Shown here piece by piece: positions 38,645 to 48,535 of a stretch of DNA of 64,000 nt. Below the pieces are notes generated by a model. It was given only the letters and a program-made list of their open reading frames with translations. It made no database searches and was not told the DNA's origin. A program made the translations under genes and the position numbers. The first letter of the stretch is position 1; each line of letters opens with the position of its first letter. This DNA is from Cherax quadricarinatus (lineage: Eukaryota > Arthropoda > Malacostraca > Decapoda > Parastacidae), in assembly GCF_038502225.1 (NCBI RefSeq), contig NC_091369.1, positions 17,414,224-17,478,223 of the forward strand, written 5' to 3'.

Positions 38645-39017
38645 GTTGAATGATAGCTCTGGACCCCACGACATATTGTTTCGCATTGTCGCGGGGTCGA
38701 ATCCTGGCCTGCCACAGTTTAGTAAATTTTTCAAAACCACTTGTTTCGTGAGGTAATTGCTATATAGACTGTTTTTTTCAGGCGGGTATTCAAACAGGAG
38801 GAGGCTGAAAATAATGTTTGAGCATACCACTGCCACGAGTGTCCTCGAAACATGAAACAAGCCTAGTTCGCTAGGCTCATGTTGTTTGTAGGATCGATGG
38901 CTAAGTGGATACGGTGACATGTACATGGTGTGGTGTCTTGAGGCGGTACAATATGTCGTGGGGTTGAATCCTGGCCAGCCGCAGTTTGGTAAATGATTCA
39001 AAACCACTTATTTTGTT
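38645..39017 (+). mobile_element. tRNA-related SINE, tandem dimer
   Basis: Two successive partial units share a B-box-like GGGGTCGAATCC or GGGGTTGAATCC, then CCTGGCC..CAGTTTRGTAAAT. The second unit starts ATCGATGGCTAAGTGGATACG, an A-box-like head. The same head-to-tail arrangement is at 49841-50200. Unit length is about 250 bp. It runs straight into a (TA)n tract. Confidence 0.65.
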
Positions 39018-39224
<207 letters not shown>

Positions 39225-39289
39225 ATAAGATCACAGTAAACAGGTGATTTCAGAATATGCAAAACAACCACTCAGAAAGAATAGAGAAA

Positions 39290-39327
39290 TTCCAAGCGCT
39301 TGCGTGACTACTCACATTATCAAGGAA
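39290..39327 (-). ncRNA. hammerhead-like motif of PLE, core-mutated
   Basis: Same as 3835-3872, but the GAAA element reads GCAA, so this copy should be inactive. Confidence 0.5.
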
Positions 39328-39338
39328 CATTATCACAG

Positions 39339-39376
39339 TTCCTTGATAATGTGAGTAGTCACGAAAGCGCTTGGAA
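39339..39376 (+). ncRNA. hammerhead-ribozyme-like motif of PLE (AGCGCU type)
   Basis: UUCC, UUGAUAA, U, GUGA/UCAC, GAA, AGCGCU, U, GGAA. It is identical in all paired positions to 3835-3872 and 50323-50360. Confidence 0.6.
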
Positions 39377-39404
39377 TTTCTCTATTCTTTCAGAGTGGTT
39401 GTTT

Positions 39405-39510
<106 letters not shown>

Positions 39511-39544
39511 CATATGCCGTATATGCTCATATGCCGTATTCTAT

Positions 39545-39703
39545 TCAAGATTGATGGACTGGCCACATCGACTCAAGGTTGAGGGACTGATTACCTCATT
39601 CTCCTCCTGTTCTTCAAGTTTCTCCTATGTATGGACTGATGAAGCCACTGTGTGGCGAAACGTTTCCTCAATAAAGATACCCAAGAGTTGCACATGTGTC
39701 TAA
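39545..39703 (+). mobile_element. PLE-related element end with hammerhead motif
   Basis: It has the GGTTGAGGGACTGATTACCT block, then the hammerhead motif, then AATAAAGATACCCAAGAGTTGCACATGTGTC. The same order occurs at 40895-41036. It abuts the truncated start of the LINE reverse transcriptase. Confidence 0.65.
39633..39667 (+). ncRNA. hammerhead-ribozyme-like motif, canonical core
   Basis: Stem I GGA/UCC, core CUGAUGA, extra A, stem II GCCAC/GUGGC with loop UGU, GAAACGUU. Every canonical catalytic-core base is present. The self-complementary ACGU acts as stem III. Confidence 0.65.
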
Positions 39704-40229
39704 TTTATCACCAAAGACTGTTGAAGAAAGTAGCAGCTCATGGCATTGGGGGAAGGGTGCTCTCGTGGATCGAATCATGGCTCACAGACAGGAAGCAGAG
39801 AGTGTCCATAAATGGGGTTAAATCCGAGTGGGGATCAGTAACAAGTCGCGTTCCACAGGGATCAGTCTTGGGCCCGTTGTTGTTTATAATATATATCAAT
39901 GATCTTGATGAAGGAATTACTAGTGATATGAGCAAATTTGCCGATGACACGAAGATAGGTATGATAATTGATTCAAACGTAGATGTTAGGGAACTTCAGG
40001 AGGATTTAGACAAACTCTACTCAGAAAAGCGGCAGATGCAGTTCACTGTAGATAAATGCAAGGTTCTGAAGCTCGGGAGTGTCCATAACCCTAGCACTTA
40101 TAAGTTAAATAATGTAGAACTTAGCCATACAGATTGCGAAAAGGACTTGGGGGTTATGGTAAGCAGCAACTTTAAACCAAGACAGCAATGCCTAAGCGTA
40201 CGTAATAAGGCAAATAGATTACTGGGATT
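39704..40229 (+). pseudogene. LINE reverse transcriptase, 5' part of interrupted fragment
   Basis: It begins within the palm (HQRLLKKVAAHGIGGRVLSW), then VPQGSVLGPLLFIIYINDL and the catalytic KFADDTKIG. Thumb sequence follows up to NRLLGFI, where the frame is cut by a 794-bp insertion. It resumes at 41050. CR1-like by motif style. 5'-truncated. Confidence 0.85.
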
Positions 40230-40242
40230 TATATCAAGAAGT
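40230..40242. repeat. 13-bp target-site duplication (left)
   Basis: TATATCAAGAAGT, repeated exactly at 41037-41049 on the far side of the insertion. Confidence 0.92.
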
Positions 40243-40312
40243 TGTGCAAGACAGGTATACAATACCGACAAGATTTAAGTTAAGACACTTGTGCAACATC
40301 TGGTTATCTTTA

Positions 40313-40351
40313 TTGTAAACGTTTCGCCATCCAGTGGCTTTATCAATACAA
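40313..40351 (-). ncRNA. hammerhead-like motif (UUGAUAA core, ACGU type)
   Basis: Stem I UUGUA/UACAA (5 bp), core UUGAUAA, extra A, stem II GCCA/UGGC with loop CUGGA, GAAACGUU. Positions 3 and 8 are U and A. Confidence 0.58.
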
Positions 40352-40731
40352 ATTCTTGGACATAATTAGAAAACAGAAGAACTATACACAAAAGATGAGG
40401 TAATCAGTCCCTCAGCCTTGGAGGTGGTGTTTACAACACCGTGGTTGTAGGGATTCTGAAGCACAGGTAAGGAGACTGGCGCTTATATAGGCGTCAGTGA
40501 AGAGAGACGTGTAGCAGACGAGGGCATAGTCACTGGTAGGCGGAATTCACCAGTGGAAGTAGGTCCTTCCCAAATTGATGGGATAGTTGCAGAAGTCGTG
40601 AAGAAGGTCATGTAGATGTCCTCTGAATCAAGATACCATGATGTTGCAGTGCCTGACAAGTTGTGCAAGACAGGTATACAATACCGACAAGATTAAAGTT
40701 AAGACACTTGTGCAACATCTGGTTATCTTTA

Positions 40732-40770
40732 TTGTAAACGTTTCGCCATCCAGTGGCTTTATCAATACAA
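40732..40770 (-). ncRNA. hammerhead-like motif, second copy
   Basis: Identical in motif to 40313-40351, in the internal direct repeat. Confidence 0.58.
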
Positions 40771-40963
40771 ATTCTTGGACAGTGACTATGCCCTCGTCTG
40801 CTACACGTCTCTCTTCACTGACGCCTATATAAGCGCCAGTCTCCTTACCTGTGCTTCAGAATCCCTACAACCACGGTGTTGTAAACACCACCTCCAAGGC
40901 TGAGGGACTGATTACCTCATCTTTTGTGTATAGTTCTTCTGTTTTCTAATTATGTCCAAGAAT

Positions 40964-41002
40964 TTGTATTGATAAAGCCACTGGATGGCGAAACGTTTAC
41001 AA
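40964..41002 (+). ncRNA. hammerhead-like motif, third copy, opposite strand
   Basis: Same as 40313-40351 on the plus strand in the right inverted arm. Confidence 0.58.
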
Positions 41003-41036
41003 TAAAGATAACCAGATGTTGCACAAGTGTCTTAAC

Positions 41037-41049
41037 TATATCAAGAAGT
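41037..41049. repeat. 13-bp target-site duplication (right)
   Basis: Exact match to 40230-40242. Confidence 0.92.
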
Positions 41050-41340
41050 GTAAGCAACAGAAGTCCAGAGGTCATACTGCAGCTTTATACATCATTAGTA
41101 AGGCCTCACCTAGATTATGCAGCTCAGTTCTGGTCTACATATTATAGAATGGACATAAATTCGTTAGAAAACATTCAGCGTAGGATGACTAAATTAATAC
41201 ATAGCATTAGAAATCTTCCTTATGAAGAAAGATTGAAGACTCTTAAGTTACATTCACTTGTTAGACGAAGAATGAGGGGAGACCTGATCGAAGTGTATAA
41301 GTGGAAGATAGGTATTAATAAAGGGGATATTGAACATTAA
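41050..41340 (+). pseudogene. LINE reverse transcriptase, 3' part of interrupted fragment
   Basis: This is the continuation of the frame cut at 40229. It reads SNRSPEVILQLYTSLVRPHLDYAAQFW, then LENIQRRMTKLIHSI and LVRRRMRGDLIEVYKW, all standard post-palm LINE segments. It ends where another hammerhead-bearing element begins. Confidence 0.85.
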
Positions 41341-41535
41341 AATGGTATAAAATACCGACAGGTTGTTAGGTAAGACACACATGCAACAGTTAGGTATCTT
41401 TATTTCGAAACGTTTCGCCTACGCAGTAGGCTTCTTCAGTCGAATACAGAAAAGTTGATAGAAGCAGAAGAGACTTGAAGACGATGTAATCAGTCCATCA
41501 CCCTTAAAGTTTGAGGTGGTCAGTCCCTCAGTCTG
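41341..41535 (-). mobile_element. PLE-related hammerhead-bearing element
   Basis: Close copy of 32007-32210. It starts at the TGGTATAAAATACCGACAGG terminus. Confidence 0.65.
41405..41443 (-). ncRNA. hammerhead-ribozyme-like motif (ACGU type)
   Basis: Stem I UCGA/UCGA, core CUGAAGA, stem II GCCUAC/GUAGGC with loop UGC, GAAACGUU. It differs from 32045-32083 only in the stem II loop. Confidence 0.62.
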
Positions 41536-41713
41536 GAGATGAGCAGTGTTCCAAATTCTGACTTTGGAACAATGCTCCTCCTCAGTGGTGACGTGTACTT
41601 AGCTCTGTGAAGACCTGTTTGTGTGCTCTTGAGTGGTGACCTGTACTTTGAGTGCTGACCTATACTTAACTCTGTGAAGAAGTGTCTTGTTTGCTCCCGT
41701 GGACTGAACCAAG

Positions 41714-42553
41714 ATGCCCTCCATCGAGCAACTTTACCAGCAACTTAAGGAAGAATTGAGGGCAGCGAAGATGGAGATACGGCGATTGACCGAGGAAAAC
41801 AAGAGGATTCGTAGTAGTCCTCCTGTTTCGAGTCCTCATGTCAAGAAGGGATCGTGGTCAGTGGCTGGACAGCAGGGGACGACGAAGTTGACGATCAAGA
41901 AGACGAATGGAAAGCCAGAAACGATGAAGAAGAAAGAGACTGCTGTGGAAACTCCCGTGGAAACCTCCAACGCATTCTCGGTGCTACCCGACGAATGTGA
42001 GTCTACTACTGGGATCGTCACGACGAACGACAACAAGGAAGGTAAGAATATTGTTGTTGTTGGGGATAGCCAGGTTAGATACATGGATAGGGCATTCTGC
42101 TTGAAGGACAGGAGTAGGAGACAAAGGGTATGCTTTCCTGGGGCTGGGATGGAGGACATTGTTAGCCGGCTTGACAACATCATGAACGGTAATGGGATCA
42201 ATCCTATTATTTGCCTCAGTGCTGGAGGCAATGATGTAGGCAAGCGTAGAAGTGAGGATTTAGTTAGAAAGTTCAGGACAGCTATAGACATGATTAGGAA
42301 GAAGGGGGGGCGCCCTGTTATATGTGGCATTTTGCCAAGAAGAGGTGTTGGTAATGAATGGTTGTCCAGAGCAATTGGTATTAATTGTTGGCTGGATAAA
42401 CACTGTAAGGATAATGCAGTACCATTCATTGACAACTGGGACAACTTCTATGGCCGAAATGACATGTATGCCAGGGATGGGGCTCACTTATCCAGGGCAG
42501 GTGTGGGTTTTCTTGCTAACTCAGTTGAGGGGGTTGTTAGGACTTTAAACTAG
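41714..42553 (+). CDS. CR1-type LINE ORF1 with SGNH/GDSL-esterase domain
   Basis: This is an intact 279-codon frame. Residues 1-35 (YQQLKEELRAAKMEIRRLTEEN) form a coiled coil likely to mediate oligomerisation. A basic Ser/Thr/Lys-rich linker follows. From about residue 112 the domain has the SGNH-hydrolase blocks: VVVGDSQVRYMD with the nucleophile Ser, SAGGNDVG with the Gly/Asn block, and RDGAHLSRAG with the Asp-x-x-His block. Esterase-type ORF1 proteins are known in CR1 and related LINEs, where they are thought to act in RNP formation or membrane contact. It lies 14 bp upstream of the next ORF start. It is the only LINE ORF in the window with no visible lesion, but it belongs to a broken element. 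Confidence 0.85.
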   Translation: MPSIEQLYQQLKEELRAAKMEIRRLTEENKRIRSSPPVSSPHVKKGSWSVAGQQGTTKLTIKKTNGKPETMKKKETAVETPVETSNAFSVLPDECESTTGIVTTNDNKEGKNIVVVGDSQVRYMDRAFCLKDRSRRQRVCFPGAGMEDIVSRLDNIMNGNGINPIICLSAGGNDVGKRRSEDLVRKFRTAIDMIRKKGGRPVICGILPRRGVGNEWLSRAIGINCWLDKHCKDNAVPFIDNWDNFYGRNDMYARDGAHLSRAGVGFLANSVEGVVRTLN

Positions 42554-42567
42554 GATTAGTTAGAGGT

Positions 42568-43261
42568 ATGGGTTTAGAAATGATTAATAATGAGTATGGA
42601 TATATTGACTTATGCTCTGATATTAAGAATCTTAATAGTAACTGTCATGGAGTAACTCTGGGTAATGATAATTTCAGAAATTGTGTAAAAACAAAGATGA
42701 ATAGGAAAAATGTGCAGAAGAAAAAACATATGATGGTATTTTATGCTAACAGTCGAAGTGCAAGAAATAAAATTAATGAACTACGTTTGGTAGCATGTGC
42801 TGGGAACTTTGATATCATTGCATTAACTGAAACGTGGTATGATTTAAAGAGTCGGGATATGACTGCTGAGTGTAATATTCAGGGATTTAAGTTATTCAAT
42901 GTGGATAGATGTAATGGGAAGGGGGGAGGAGTTGCATTGTATGTTCGAGAAAATATTAATTGTTGCATAAAAACAGGTATAAAAATAGATGGAGCAGTAA
43001 CAGAGTCTGTTTGGGTAGAGTTCGTGGAGGGTCAAGAAAAACTAATTCTAGGTGTAATATACCGACCTCCAGGCTTGAATCACGATAGAGGGAGACTTCT
43101 TTGGGACGAAATTGTTAGGGCTTCTGGACACAGTAACGTAGTCATAGTAGGGGACTTTAACTTTAGCCAAATTGACTGGAATTCTTTGACAGGTAATCTA
43201 GAGTCCAGTGACTTCATGGAAACAGTTTAGGACTGTTTTCTGAAACAGAGTGTAACTGAAC
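42568..43261 (+). pseudogene. CR1-like ORF2 endonuclease, first part
   Basis: Endonuclease motifs in order: FYANSRSARNKINELR, IIALTETWYD, GGGVALYVREN, LILGVIYRPPG and VVIVGDFNFSQIDW. A TAG follows ETV at about 43228 and the same frame runs on to SVTEP, where a foreign LINE tail starts at about 43262. The coding sequence resumes at 43908. Confidence 0.85.
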
Positions 43262-43907
43262 CTTCAAAACTAGGGAGGCCAAGCCCATGATGACACTCTT
43301 CAGGTCACTTGTTCTATCTAGGCTGGAATATTGCTGCACACTAACAGCACCTTTCAAGGCAGGTGAAATTGCCGACCTAGAAAATGTACAGAGAACTTTC
43401 ACGGCGCGCATAACGGAGATAAAGCACCTCAATTATTGGGAGCGCTTGAGGTTCCTAAACCTGTATTCCCTGGAACGCAGGAGGGAGAGATACATGATTA
43501 TATACACCTGGAAAATCCTAGAGGGACTAGTACCGAACTTGCACACGAAAATCACCCACTACGAAAGCAAAAGACTTGGCAGACGATGCACCATCCCCCC
43601 AATGAAAAGCAGGGGTGTCACTAGCACGTTAAGAGACCATACAATAAGTGTCAGGGGCCCGAGACTGTTCAACTGCCTCCCAGCACACATAAGGGGGATT
43701 ACCAACAGACCCCTGGCAGTCTTCAAGCTGGCACTGGACAAGCACCTAAAGTCAGTTCCGGATCAGCCGGGCTGTGGCTCGTATGTTGGTTTGCGTGCAG
43801 CCAGCAGCAACAGCCTGGCTGATCAGGCTCTGATCCACCAGGAGGCCTGGTCTCAGACCGGGCCGCGGGGGCGTTGACCCCCGGAACTCTCTCCAGGTAA
43901 ACTCCAG
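43262..43907 (+). mobile_element. LINE 3' end inserted in CR1 endonuclease
   Basis: Same family as 345-960 and better preserved: the C-terminal frame (43287-43877) is open for about 196 codons. It includes SRLEYCCTLTAPFKAGEIADLE, LRFLNLYSLERRRERYMIIY, RGPRLFNCLPAHIRGITNRP and a GC-rich terminal segment. The last about 67 bp is shared with the tRNA-SINE. A GAACC repeated at both junctions suggests a 5-bp target duplication. Confidence 0.85.
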
Positions 43908-44697
43908 GAACCTACCAGGGGTAATAATTTGCTAGACCTAGTCTTGTCAAATAAGGAAACACTCGTGAATAATCTGGAGATCACTGAAGAGCTTGGCGCA
44001 AGTGATCACAAATCCATCACTTTTAGCATTAATTGGAAAAGCAAGAATAATGATAATACAGTAAAAATCCCTGATTTTCGTACTGCCGATTATAATGGAC
44101 TTAGGGAACATCTGTCAAATCTTGATTGGGGTTATCTAGCTAATGATTTTATTGACGATAATCATACTTATGAATATGAAGGGATCTGCTTTTATGATTG
44201 TTTTCTTAATAATGTACACAGTGCCCAGAGTATATACATTCCCCAGAGAGAAATTAGGTCTAATAATAACGATCCCAAATGGGTTAACAGGAGGCTAAAG
44301 CATCTATTAGGGGAGAAAAGGGGAATTTATAGGCGCATCAGAAGAGGAGAGGTTAACCTTACTGACCAATATGTTCAGCCTAAAAGAGAAGTAAAAAAGG
44401 CGATTAGAAAGGCTAAACATGACTGTGAAATTAGAGTTGCTAATGAATCAAAGACTAATCCAAAGGGGTTCTTTCAAGTGTATAGGACGAAGGTGAAGGA
44501 AAAAGTAGGACATCTGAAAACTGGGAATGGACAGCTGACGGATAATGAACTGGAAATGTGTTCCTTATTTGATGACTATTTTTTGTCAGTTTTTACACAG
44601 GAAGATGTAAATGAGATTCCAGTAATTAACAATTATTTAGTTCCTGATGAATTTAAGTTAACTAATATTACTGTCACGAGGGACATGGTTATTAAAT
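43908..44697 (+). pseudogene. CR1-like ORF2, endonuclease end and linker
   Basis: It resumes with NNLLDLVLSNKE then LGASDHKSITFSI (the SDH endonuclease box). A long basic linker (KWVNRRLKHLLGEKRGIYRRI and AIRKAKHDCEIRVANES) leads into QLTDNELEMCSLFDDYFLSVF. A TAG at about 44697 breaks the frame. RT sequence KQNKSPGPDELF continues to about 44855. Confidence 0.85.
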
Positions 44698-44855
44698 AGA
44701 TAGACAAACTGAAACAAAATAAGTCCCCGGGACCCGATGAGTTGTTTTCCAGGGTACTTAAGGAATGCAAGATGGAGCTTAGTCAGCCATTAACGAGTGT
44801 ATTCAATGCGTCCATCCTTACCGGTGTTGTGCCAGAGTTGTGGAAAATGGCTTAT

Positions 44856-46795
44856 TTATTATTATTATCACACTGGCCGATTCCCACCAAGGCAGGGTGG
44901 CCCGAAAAAGAAAAACTTTCACCATCATTCACTCCATCACTGTCTTGGCTGAAGGGTGCTTTACACTACAGTTTTTAAACTGCAACATTAACACCCCTCC
45001 TTCAGAGTGCAGGCACTGTACTTCCCATCTCCAGGACTCAAGTCCGGCCTGCCGGTTTCCCTGAACCCCTTCATAAATGTTACTTTGCTCACACTCCAAC
45101 AGCACGTCAAGTATTAAAAACCATTTGTCTCCATTCACTCCTATCGAACACGCTCACGCATGCCTGCTGGAAGTCCAAGCCCCTCGCACACAAAACCTCC
45201 TTTACCCCCTCCCTCCAACCTTTCCTAGGCCGACCCCTACCCCGCCTTCCTTCCACTACAGACTGATACACTCTTGAAGTTATTCTGTTTCGCTCCATTC
45301 TCTCCACATGTCCGAACCACCTCAACAACCCTTCCTCAGCCCTCTGGACAACAGTTTTGGTAATCCCACACCTCCTCCTAACTTCCAAACTACGAATTCT
45401 CTGCATTATATTCACACCACACATTGCTCTCAGACATGACATCTCCACTGCCTCCAGCCTTCTCGCTGCAACATTCATCACCCATGCTTCACACCCATAT
45501 AAGAGCGTTGGTAAAACTATACTCTCATACATTCCCCTCTTTGCCTCCAAGGACAAAGTTATTTGTCTCCACAGACTCCTAAGTGCACCACTCACCCTTT
45601 TCCCCTCATCAATTCTATGATTCACCTCATCTTTCATAGACCCATCCGCTGACACGTCCACTCCCAAATATCTGAATACATTCACCTCCTCCATACTCTC
45701 TCCCTCCAATCTGATATCCAATCTTTCATCACCTAATCTTTTTGTTATCCTCATAACCTTACTCTTTCCTGTATTCACTTTCAACTTTCTTCTTTTGCAC
45801 ACCCTACCAAATTCATCCACCAATCTCTGCAACTTCTCTTCAGAATCTCCCAAGAGCACAGTGTCATCAGCAAAGAGCAACTGTGACAACTCCCACTTTA
45901 TGTGTGATTCTTTATCTTTTAACTCCACGCCTCTTGCCAAGACCCTCGCATTTACTTCTCTCACAACCCCATCTACAAATATATTAAACAACCACGGTGA
46001 CATCACACATCCTTGTCTAAGGCCTACTTTTACTGGGAAATAATTTCCCTCTTTCCTACATACTCTAACTTGAGCCTCACTATCCTCGTAAAAACTCTTC
46101 ACTGCTTTCAGTAACCTACCTCCTACACCATACACCTGCAACATCTGCCACATTGCCCCCCTATCCACCCTGTCATACGCCTTTTCCAAATCCATAAATG
46201 CCACAAAGACCTCTTTAGCCTTATCTAAATACTGTTCACTTATATGTTTCACTGTAAACACCTGGTCCACGCACCCCCTACCTTTCCTAAAGCCTCCTTG
46301 TTCATCTGCTATCCTATTCTCCGTCTTACTCTTAATTCTTTCAATAATAACTCTACCATACACTTTGCCAGGTATACTCAACAGACTTATCCCCCTATAA
46401 TTTTTGCACTCTCTTTTATCCCCTTTGCCTTTATACAAAGGAACTATGCATGCTCTCTGCCAGTCCCTAGGTACCTTACCCTCTTCCATACATTTATTAA
46501 ATAATTGCACGAACCACTCCAAAACTATATCCCCACCTGCTTTTAACATTTCTATCTTTATCCCATCAATCCCGGCTGCCTTACCCCCTTTCATTTTACC
46601 TACTGCCTCGCGAACTTCCCACACACTCACAACCGGCTCTTCCTCACTCCTAGAAGATGTTGTTCCTCCTTGCCCTATACACGAAATCACAGCTTCCCTA
46701 TCTTCATCAACATTTAACAATTCCTCAAAATATTCCCTCCATCTTCCCAATACCTCTAACTCTCCATTTAATAACTCTCCTCTCCTATTTTTAAC
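44856..46795 (-). mobile_element. RTE-like LINE, 5' end lost in assembly gap
   Basis: Minus-strand element inserted in the CR1 RT. The 3' terminus is GTGTGATAATAATAATAA, the short TAA-type tail typical of RTE-group elements. Its ORF2 is open for more than 560 codons. Sister 3' fragments are at 53776-53822 (plus) and 62489-62770 (minus). Confidence 0.85.
45107..46795 (-). CDS. RTE-like reverse transcriptase (partial, 5' in gap)
   Basis: A long uninterrupted frame reads from the gap downward. It has VWEVREAVGKMKGGKAAGIDGI, then CKNYRGISLLSIPGKVYGRVI, the FMDLEKAYDRVDR box with a catalytic Asp, and LRQGCVMSPWLFNIFVD. LLFADDTVLLGDSEEKLQRLV holds the catalytic pair of Asp. The thumb-like VFRYLGVDVSADGS and the C-terminal LLRWFGHVERM..R.YQ...GRRGRGRPRKGW follow. 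The catalytic residues are intact, so this was recently active coding sequence. The endonuclease domain would lie beyond the gap. RTE elements drive many SINEs, but I see no RTE-tailed SINE here. Confidence 0.9.
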   Translation of the reverse strand, partial: VKNRRGELLNGELEVLGRWREYFEELLNVDEDREAVISCIGQGGTTSSRSEEEPVVSVWEVREAVGKMKGGKAAGIDGIKIEMLKAGGDIVLEWFVQLFNKCMEEGKVPRDWQRACIVPLYKGKGDKRECKNYRGISLLSIPGKVYGRVIIERIKSKTENRIADEQGGFRKGRGCVDQVFTVKHISEQYLDKAKEVFVAFMDLEKAYDRVDRGAMWQMLQVYGVGGRLLKAVKSFYEDSEAQVRVCRKEGNYFPVKVGLRQGCVMSPWLFNIFVDGVVREVNARVLARGVELKDKESHIKWELSQLLFADDTVLLGDSEEKLQRLVDEFGRVCKRRKLKVNTGKSKVMRITKRLGDERLDIRLEGESMEEVNVFRYLGVDVSADGSMKDEVNHRIDEGKRVSGALRSLWRQITLSLEAKRGMYESIVLPTLLYGCEAWVMNVAARRLEAVEMSCLRAMCGVNIMQRIRSLEVRRRCGITKTVVQRAEEGLLRWFGHVERMERNRITSRVYQSVVEGRRGRGRPRKGWREGVKEVLCARGLDFQQACVSVFDRSEWRQMVFNT

Positions 46796-46895
46796 NNNNN
46801 NNNNNNNNNNNNNNNNNNNNNNNNNNNNNNNNNNNNNNNNNNNNNNNNNNNNNNNNNNNNNNNNNNNNNNNNNNNNNNNNNNNNNNNNNNNNNNN
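46796..46895. other. assembly gap (100 N)
   Basis: Exactly 100 N. A fixed-size gap implies that the true distance is unknown. Confidence 0.99.
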
Positions 46896-46904
46896 TTGAG
46901 TGAG

Positions 46905-47135
46905 ATGTAACTTTTGGTGATTATGATGCAATTTTTGGTGTTCATGATTTAATTTTTGGTGTTCATGATGTAATTTTTGGTATTCATGATGTAATTTTTG
47001 GTGTTCATGATGTAATTTTTGGTGTTCATGATGTAATTTTTGGTGTTCATGATGTAATTTTTGGTGTTCAGGATGTAATTTTTGGTATTCATGATGTAAT
47101 TTTTGGTGTTCATGATGTAATTTTAGTGAATGAGG
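46905..47135. repeat. 21-bp tandem repeat
   Basis: About 11 copies of TTCATGATGTAATTTTTGGTG. Confidence 0.95.
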
Positions 47136-47347
47136 TGTAATATTTTGTGAATAAGACGGAAGGTGACAGGGAATCTTGATACAAAAAAAATGCAGGAGGT
47201 GAGGGGGGGGGGGTATCTTGATTGGAGGAATTTTAGATTGGTGTTAATTTCGTTATTGGTGTTCATGATCCATGGAAATGGACTATGGTCTGTGGTGTGG
47301 TAGGAGGATGGGAAACCAGAGGATGCTTTCGTTTCGAGGAGTTAGAG

Positions 47348-48356
47348 GTGTACTCACCTATTTGAACTCACCTCTTTGTGGTTGCAGGGGTCGAGACATA
47401 GCTCCTGGCCCCGCCTCTTCACTGACCACTACTAGGTCCTCTCTCTCCCTGCTCCATGAGCTTTATTATACCTCACCTTAAACCTGTGTATGGTTCCTGC
47501 CTCTATTACATCACTTGCCAGACTATTCCACTTCCTGACAACTCTATGACTAAAGAAATACTTCCTAACTTCTCTTTAACTCAGCTGAATCTTCACCTTC
47601 CAAATGTGACCCATTGTTTCTGTCCACTTTATCTATTCTTCGCAACATTTAATATATTGTTATGTCTCCCCTAACCCTCCTCTCCTCCAGTGTCGTCAGG
47701 CCGATTTCCCTTAACTTTTCTTCGCAGGACATTTTCCATAGCTCTGGAACTAGCCTTGTTGCAAACCTTTACACTTTCTCTAATGTCTTGACGTGATTGA
47801 CCAGGTGTGGGTTCCAAACGGGAGCTGCATACTCCAGTATGGGCCTGATGTACACGGTGTACAGAGTCTTAGACGATTCCTTACTGAGGTATTGGAAAGC
47901 TATTCTCAGGTTTGCCAGGCGCCCATATACTGCAGCTGTTATTTGGTTAATGTGGGCTTCCGGCGACGTGCTCGGTGTTATACTCACCCCCAGATCTTTT
48001 TCCTTGAGTGAGGTTTGCAGTCTTTGGCCGCCTAGCCCATACTCTGTCTGCAGTCTTCTTTGCCCTTACCCGATCTTCATGACTTTTCATTTGGCAGGGT
48101 TAAATTCTAGGAGCCAGTTGCTGGACCACGCCTCCAGACTGTCCTGGTCTCTTTGTAGACCTGTCTGGTCCGCATCTGATTTAATTCTCCTCATTAACTT
48201 CACATCATCTGCAAATAAAGACACTTCTGAGTCTATCCCTTCCGTCATGTCATACACATACACCAAGAATAGCACTGGTCCTAGGACTGACCCCTGTGGG
48301 ACCCCGCTCGTTACAGGCGTCCACTGTGATACCTCATCGCGTACCATGACTCGCTG
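47348..48356 (-). mobile_element. CR1-like LINE, 3' kilobase (minus), 5'-truncated
   Basis: Minus-strand copy of the same family as 54331-58520. It runs from the RT palm (TSGVPQGSVLGPVLFLVYVYD and LFADDVKL) through ITPSTSPEAHINQITAAVYGRLANLRIAF and PVWNPHLVNHVKTLEKV to the 3' tail with GGCGGGGCCAGGAGC and GAGTAC repeats. Frameshifts occur between blocks. Its 5' truncation point abuts a (TG)n tract. Confidence 0.85.
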
Positions 48357-48364
48357 TGTGTGTA

Positions 48365-48446
<82 letters not shown>

Positions 48447-48456
48447 TGAGTGTGTG
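48357..48456. repeat. (TG)n microsatellite, left part
   Basis: TG repeats with TATG interruptions. Confidence 0.95.
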
Positions 48457-48535
48457 TGTACTCACCTAGTTGTACTCACCTAGTTGAGGTTGCGGGGGTC
48501 GAGTCCGAGCTCCTGGCCCCGCCTCTTCACTCTTC

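Larger units (their letters stand above)
40243..41036. mobile_element. 794-bp fold-back element with three hammerhead-like motifs
   Basis: It is inserted in a LINE RT frame with a perfect 13-bp duplication. Arms of about 250 bp (about 40279-40533 and about 40780-41036) are inverted copies. A third partial copy (about 40661-40780) lies between them in the same orientation as the left arm. There is no coding capacity. The arrangement of a direct repeat plus an inverted repeat of the same terminal unit resembles the partial tandem and inverted pseudo-LTRs of Penelope-like elements. Confidence 0.85.
41536..44855 (+). mobile_element. CR1-like LINE with esterase ORF1, truncated by RTE insertion
   Basis: It comprises a 5' leader, ORF1 (41714-42553), the start of ORF2 (42568 onward) with endonuclease, and the beginning of the RT (KSPGPDELFSRVLK, VPELWKMA). 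A 646-bp LINE tail is inserted in the endonuclease, and an RTE element cuts it off at 44855. No continuation is seen beyond the assembly gap. Confidence 0.82.

Noticed and set aside
45357..46910. Plus-strand frames opposite the RTE element
   Set aside because: Antisense shadows of the reverse-transcriptase frame; the minus-strand motifs are unambiguous.
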